A stretch of DNA of 64,000 nt, from positions 15,030-79,029 of the forward strand of contig DASXBA010000040.1 of assembly GCA_036406475.1 (NCBI GenBank), in the 5' to 3' direction. The number at the start of each line of letters is the position of its first letter. The stretch's first letter is position 1. This DNA is from DASXBA01 sp036406475 (GTDB lineage: Bacteria > Actinomycetota > Thermoleophilia > Solirubrobacterales > Thermoleophilaceae). The position numbers and the translations under genes are program-made. The notes under the pieces were generated by a model that ran no database searches, was not told the DNA's origin, and saw only the letters and a program-made list of their open reading frames with translations. Of the stretch, positions 59,697-64,000 are shown in pieces.

Positions 59697-61988
59697 CTAG
59701 GGGGTCGGGGCGCCGACCCCGCCGCCGCCGGTGCCGCCGCCCCCGCCAGGTGCCGGCGTGGGGGCGGGAGCCGGCGCGGGCGCCGGGTTGTGCGGGCGGC
59801 TCGACGGCGACTGCCGCTTGGGCGCCGCCTGCTTCTTGGGCGTCTCGTCACCGCCCCCTTGCTCGCCGGCCTGGCCGGTGCTGGGAGCGGACGGCGCGGG
59901 CGCGTAAGGCGTGGGCGGGCCGATCGAGTGGTCCGGGTGGTCCTTGCCCTTCTCCGCGTCGCGCGTGTCGCGGATGTTGATCCACGAGGTCATGAAGTCG
60001 TGCCAGATGTCGGCCGGGTAGGTCCCGCCCTCCACGGGCCCGCCGCGGTACTCGGTCTTCATCGGCTTGAGCTTGTCGGCATAGCCGACCCAGACGGCCA
60101 CGGTCAGCTCCTTGTTGAAGCCGACGAACCAGGCGTCGCCGTAGTTCTCCGTCGTGCCGGTCTTGCCGGCCGCGAACTCGCCGATCTGCGCGTGTGTGCC
60201 GGTCCCGCCCTGGATCACGCCGGCGAGCATCTCCTGCGCCGTCTCGCCGACGCTCTCCGGGAACACGCGCTCGGAGCGCTTCTGGTCGTGGTCGTCGATC
60301 CCACTGCCGTTCACGCTCTCGATCGCCACCGGCCCCTGGCCGTCGGGGGCGAGCGACCCCGTGACCTTGACGCCCTTGTTGGCGATCGTGCTGTAGGCGT
60401 AGGCCATCTCGAGCGGCGTCACGCCCTCCTTCAGGCCTCCGAGCGTCATGGCGGGGTTCGTCGAGATCGGCGTACGCAGCCCCATCTTCTCCCCCAGGTG
60501 GGCGATCTTCCTCGTGCCGATCCTGAGCCCGAGCTCCGCGAACACGGAGTTGTCCGAGTGAGCCGTCGCAGAGCTCAGCGAGGCGATGCCCGAGTACGAG
60601 TTCTCGAAGTTGTGGACCACGAACTTCTCCTTGCCGCGGGAGTGCGGCACCGGGAAGATCTTCGGCTGCGAGGTGAAGGTGGAGGCCGGGCCGTAGCCGC
60701 GCTCCAGCGCCGCCACGAGGGTGAACGGCTTGAACGACGAGCCCGGCTGGCGGTGTCCCTCCGTGGCCAGGTTGAATGGCCGCTCGTTGAAGTTGGAGCC
60801 GCCGACCATCGCCCTGATCTTGCCGGTCTTGTTCTCGATGGCCACGAGGGACGCGTCCGGGCCGACGCCGGTGAGGTTGCTGGAGATCGCCTGCTCCGCC
60901 GCCTGCTGCAGCTCCGGGTCGATCGTCGTGCGGACCTTGAGGCCACCACCGAAGACCAGGCCGGGCCGGTAGCGGTCGACGAGCTGCTGGGTCAGCCAGC
61001 TCGAGAAGTAGGGCTGGTCGGAGTCGGGGCGCGGGGGCGTGATCTGGTTCTTGCTCGGAACCGCTGTTGCAACCGCGTCGAGGTAGTCCTGATGCGTCAG
61101 CGAGCCCTGGTCGAGCATGTCCTTGAGCACCTCGTTGCGGCGCTTGGTGGCGGTGCGCGGGTTATCGGCGGGGTCGTAGAGGCTCGGGGAGGCGATCATC
61201 CCGGCCAGGAGCGCGGCCTCCGCGGGCGTGGCGTCACGGGACAGGATCTGTTTCTGGTTGCGGGGCTGGCTCTCGTCCTGAGGCAGCCCGGCCGGGGTGG
61301 TAGACGGCAGGACGGTCGAGCCGTAGTAGGTGCGCATCGCGGATTCGACGCCGTAGGCCCCGTTGCCGAAGTAGACGGTGTTGAGGTACTCGGTGAGGAT
61401 CTTGCTCTTCGACCACTTCCGCTCGAGGTGGTACGCGAGCGCCGCCTCGCGCATTTTCTGGAACACCGACCTGTGACCCTGAGCCGAGAGCGCGTTCTTC
61501 ACGAACTGCTGGGTGATGGTCGAGCCTCCCTGGGCCGCCTTCTGGCGGAGGAGGTCCTGCCACATCGCGCGCGCGATTCCCTTGTAGTCGACGCCCTTGT
61601 GCTGGTAGAAGCGCTTGTCCTCGATCGCGATCAGCGCGTTCTTGATGTTGGGCGAGATGTCCGCCTGGCCGAGCAGGATCCGGTTGTTGTTGCCGGTGAG
61701 CGTCGCAATCGGCTTCATGTTGGCCGAGAGCAGCGTCGAGTTCCGGGCGTTGCGGTACTCGGCGCGGTTCTCGAGCGCCGGGAGGTCGCTGGCCACCGCC
61801 ATGAGCATCCCGAAGACCGTCGACACCAGGGCCAGGGCGCCGAGGCCGACCAGGATCAGCGCCAGACGCAGCTTCTTGAGCTTGGGCCTGCGCCGGGGCG
61901 GGGACGGGGTGCTGCCGTCCGGCTGCACGATCGGCTCGTCCCCCTCCGTGGGCGTGCGAAGCAGTGTGGGCGTCGGCGGCTCCTGCAT
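59697..61988 (-). CDS. Bifunctional class A penicillin-binding protein
   Basis: Membrane-anchored peptidoglycan synthase of 763 residues. A short Pro-rich cytoplasmic N terminus leads to one helix (LALILVGLGALALVSTVFGMLM, about 46-68). The glycosyltransferase domain has AIEDKRFYQHKGVDYKGIARA and GGSTITQQFVKN. The transpeptidase domain has SxxK in PGSSFKPF, SDN in HSDNSVF and KTGT in AAGKTGTTENYGDAW. No PASTA domain; the tail is Pro/Gly-rich. The start is ATG 61988 (MQEPPTP). The divergent tyrS start lies 124 bases away. Confidence 0.93.
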   Translation of the reverse strand: MQEPPTPTLLRTPTEGDEPIVQPDGSTPSPPRRRPKLKKLRLALILVGLGALALVSTVFGMLMAVASDLPALENRAEYRNARNSTLLSANMKPIATLTGNNNRILLGQADISPNIKNALIAIEDKRFYQHKGVDYKGIARAMWQDLLRQKAAQGGSTITQQFVKNALSAQGHRSVFQKMREAALAYHLERKWSKSKILTEYLNTVYFGNGAYGVESAMRTYYGSTVLPSTTPAGLPQDESQPRNQKQILSRDATPAEAALLAGMIASPSLYDPADNPRTATKRRNEVLKDMLDQGSLTHQDYLDAVATAVPSKNQITPPRPDSDQPYFSSWLTQQLVDRYRPGLVFGGGLKVRTTIDPELQQAAEQAISSNLTGVGPDASLVAIENKTGKIRAMVGGSNFNERPFNLATEGHRQPGSSFKPFTLVAALERGYGPASTFTSQPKIFPVPHSRGKEKFVVHNFENSYSGIASLSSATAHSDNSVFAELGLRIGTRKIAHLGEKMGLRTPISTNPAMTLGGLKEGVTPLEMAYAYSTIANKGVKVTGSLAPDGQGPVAIESVNGSGIDDHDQKRSERVFPESVGETAQEMLAGVIQGGTGTHAQIGEFAAGKTGTTENYGDAWFVGFNKELTVAVWVGYADKLKPMKTEYRGGPVEGGTYPADIWHDFMTSWINIRDTRDAEKGKDHPDHSIGPPTPYAPAPSAPSTGQAGEQGGGDETPKKQAAPKRQSPSSRPHNPAPAPAPAPTPAPGGGGGTGGGGVGAPTP

Positions 61989-62098
61989 CCTGGATGCCTC
62001 GGCAAGGGGCGTCGGGTGTCCGAGCGGTACTTCGTTGGCGGCTGACGACCCGTCCCGTCGCGCCTCGGGTCCGAGCTCGTCCTGAGGGGGCGGCAGTC

Positions 62099-62104
62099 TA
62101 GCAT
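62099..62104 (+). promoter_or_regulatory. Candidate -10 element of tyrS
   Basis: TAGCAT ends 7 nt before ATG 62112, which would give a leaderless tyrS transcript and leaves no room for a T-box. Confidence 0.35.
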
Positions 62105-62111
62105 TGCGCCG

Positions 62112-63281
62112 ATGACGAACTCCCCGGGCGAGGCCGCTCGATTCCTGCTCAGGAATGCCGTCGACGCCCTCCCGGAGGGGGCCCTCGAGCGGCAGCTCGG
62201 CAAGGGCCGGCCGCTCCGGGTCAAGCTCGGGATCGACCCCACGGCGCCGGACATCCATCTCGGCCACACGGTCGTCCTGCGCAAGCTGCGCGAGTTCCAG
62301 GATCTGGGTCACACGGTGGTCCTGATCGTCGGCGACTACACCGGCCGCGTCGGCGACCCGAGCGGGCGCTCACAGCTGCGGCCGCAGCTCGACTCCGAGG
62401 AGATCGACCGCAACGCCGAGACCTTCCAGCGGCAGGCCTTCACCGTGCTCGATCCCGCGAACACCGAGGTCCGGCGCAACAGCGAGTGGCTCGACATGGA
62501 GATGGAGGAGCTCTTCCGCCTCGCCCGCAGCGCCACGGTGGCGCAGCTCCTCGAGCGCGACGACTTCGCCAAGCGCTACGCCGCGGGCGAGCCGATCTCG
62601 GTGCTCGAGCTGCTCTACCCGCTGCTCCAGGGCTACGACTCGGTGGCAGTAAGGGCCGACGTCGAGCTCGGCGGCACCGACCAGAAGTTCAACCTTCTCC
62701 TCGCGCGCGAGGTCCAGCAGACCTACGGCGTCGAGCCCCAGTCCATCCTCACGATGCCCATCTTGCCGGGCACCGACGGCGTCCAGCGCATGTCCAAGTC
62801 CGTGGGCAACTACATCGCGGTCACCGACCCGCCCGAGGAGATCTTCGGCAAGGCCATGCGGGTGCCGGACGAGGCGATGCCCGTCTACTACGAGTTGCTG
62901 CTCGAGGGCTCGCAGCTCGACCCGGGCCGGCCCGCGGTGGAGTCGAAGCGGACGCTCGCCCGGGAGCTCACCGCGCGCTTCCACGGGGAGGAGGCCGGCG
63001 CGGCCGCAGAGGCGCATTTCGACCGCCTGCACGTGGAGCGGGCGGCCCCGGACGACGTCGAGGAGTTCGCCTTCTCGGGCGACACCGCCCACCTGCCGGC
63101 CCTGCTCTCGGAGGCGTTCGGCATCTCCCGCTCCGAGGGCCGGAGGCTGATCGAGCAGGGGGGCGTGAGGCTCGACGGCGAGCCGCTGGCCAACGGGGAT
63201 CTCGACCTTCCCGGCGACGAGCTCGACGGCGCCCTCCTCCAGGTCGGGAAGCGGCGCTTCAAACGGCTCCGAAAAGCCTGA
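62112..63281 (+). CDS. tyrS: Tyrosyl-tRNA synthetase
   Basis: Charges tRNA-Tyr. The HIGH-type motif is DIHLGHTVVL near residue 57, and the KMSKS motif is QRMSKSVGN. KLGIDPTAPD and VGDYTGRVGDPSGRS mark the second bacterial TyrRS type (TyrZ-like). The C-terminal S4 RNA-binding domain is at about 325-389 (SRSEGRRLIEQGGVRLDGEPL). The length is 389 residues. The -35 box of the rRNA promoter overlaps its stop codon. Confidence 0.95.
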   Translation: MTNSPGEAARFLLRNAVDALPEGALERQLGKGRPLRVKLGIDPTAPDIHLGHTVVLRKLREFQDLGHTVVLIVGDYTGRVGDPSGRSQLRPQLDSEEIDRNAETFQRQAFTVLDPANTEVRRNSEWLDMEMEELFRLARSATVAQLLERDDFAKRYAAGEPISVLELLYPLLQGYDSVAVRADVELGGTDQKFNLLLAREVQQTYGVEPQSILTMPILPGTDGVQRMSKSVGNYIAVTDPPEEIFGKAMRVPDEAMPVYYELLLEGSQLDPGRPAVESKRTLARELTARFHGEEAGAAAEAHFDRLHVERAAPDDVEEFAFSGDTAHLPALLSEAFGISRSEGRRLIEQGGVRLDGEPLANGDLDLPGDELDGALLQVGKRRFKRLRKA

Positions 63282-63306
63282 CCTGGGCCCGGACCGGTGC
63301 TACACT
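63278..63306 (+). promoter_or_regulatory. Candidate rRNA operon promoter
   Basis: CTGACC at 63278-63283 and TACACT at 63301-63306 are separated by 17 bp. The first box overlaps the tyrS stop codon. This is the only good promoter seen before the 16S gene; further ones may be missed. Confidence 0.55.
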
Positions 63307-63622
63307 GCTCCGTCGCACCGGATGACGAAGGGAGCAGGATCCCTGGGCCTCTCGTCGAGAGGCCTTCTTCATCTGGGGCGCACCAGGGCGGAGTCCCCGC
63401 CCGAGGGCGCCGCCGGTCTTTGAAAACTCAACAGCACGTGCGATCGCCGGTCATCGAGACCGAACGATCGCGCTCAGGTTCGACCCTTGCCCTCGGGCAA
63501 GGGCATGAATGAAACCCGTCGAGACGAGACCGCCGCAGGTGTACGAGGCGGTCTGCCAGCGACTCGACGCTCTTCTGAAGCTAGTGGAGCCGGCCCGCCA
63601 GGGCCGGATGACACGCAAAACC
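63282..63622 (+). other. Structured rRNA leader without genes
   Basis: This 341-base stretch holds no credible gene. It contains a series of hairpins: 63346-63364 (8-bp stem, then TTCTTC), 63386-63402 (GGGCGG/CCGCCC), 63440-63471 (a long bulged stem from GCGATCG to CGATCGC), 63484-63503 (CCCTTGCCC/GGGCAAGGG), 63527-63554 (AGACCGCC/GGCGGTCT) and 63590-63607 (CCGGCCC/GGGCCGG). TCTTTGAAAACTCAACAG at 63417-63434 resembles a boxA-like antitermination site found in rRNA leaders. Confidence 0.6.

Positions 63623-64000
<378 letters not shown>

Noticed and set aside
62060..62111. A T-box riboswitch before tyrS
   Set aside because: The -10-like TAGCAT sits 7 nt before the ATG, and no T-box sequence or antiterminator is visible in the 124-base gap.

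Overview
The window is a dense, GC-rich stretch of bacterial chromosome. GTG and TTG starts are common, genes often overlap by 1 or 4 bp, and many genes have a TANNNT hexamer only 6-11 nt before the start codon. The gene content (menaquinone synthesis, a six-gene mce array, Pknb-like kinases, FHA proteins, DUF2510 and DUF4190 proteins, secreted proteins ending in a basic di-cysteine module) and the 5' part of a 16S rRNA gene at the right edge point to a deep-branching actinobacterium. Thermoleophilia (Solirubrobacterales or Gaiellales) is my best guess, made from memory without a database search.

Positions 1-17.3 kb hold menaquinone synthesis wrapped around an mce array. The order is menF, a secreted beta-propeller-like protein, six consecutive MlaD/Mce proteins (3243-12090), then menD and menH head to head, and menC-menA-menB as an overlapping minus-strand operon. 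menE lies apart at about 28 kb. The mce genes have no YrbE permeases or MceG ATPase beside them, and I found no ABC transporter component in the window.

Positions 17.3-31 kb form a signalling and surface region. On the minus strand, a secreted thrombospondin-type-3 protein, a glycine/serine/threonine-rich membrane protein, an FHA-HtrA fusion protease and a transmembrane Ser/Thr kinase run as one probable operon. A soluble kinase with a small FHA protein is divergent to it. Two tandem paralogous secreted proteins, menE, a third kinase and a peroxiredoxin follow.

Positions 31-54 kb carry branched-chain amino acid and serine synthesis: ilvC, a SerC-like aminotransferase, serA, leuA with a leucine-rich leader peptide, leuC, leuD, a methyltransferase, leuB, ilvE and cimA. 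cimA suggests that isoleucine can be made from pyruvate. Between them lie a quinone oxidoreductase, an RTX-repeat protein, a DUF2510 protein, a DHFR-like protein, an iron alcohol dehydrogenase, a LysM lytic transglycosylase, an SDR and an IS200-type (RAYT) transposase bounded by inverted REP-like repeats.

Positions 54-64 kb hold a DegT aminotransferase, a polytopic membrane protein, a GNAT protein, an epimerase, argH, a 3-methyladenine DNA glycosylase, a class A penicillin-binding protein, tyrS, and then a structured leader into the 16S rRNA gene, which is cut by the window edge. I saw no tRNA genes, CRISPR array, prophage or replication origin.
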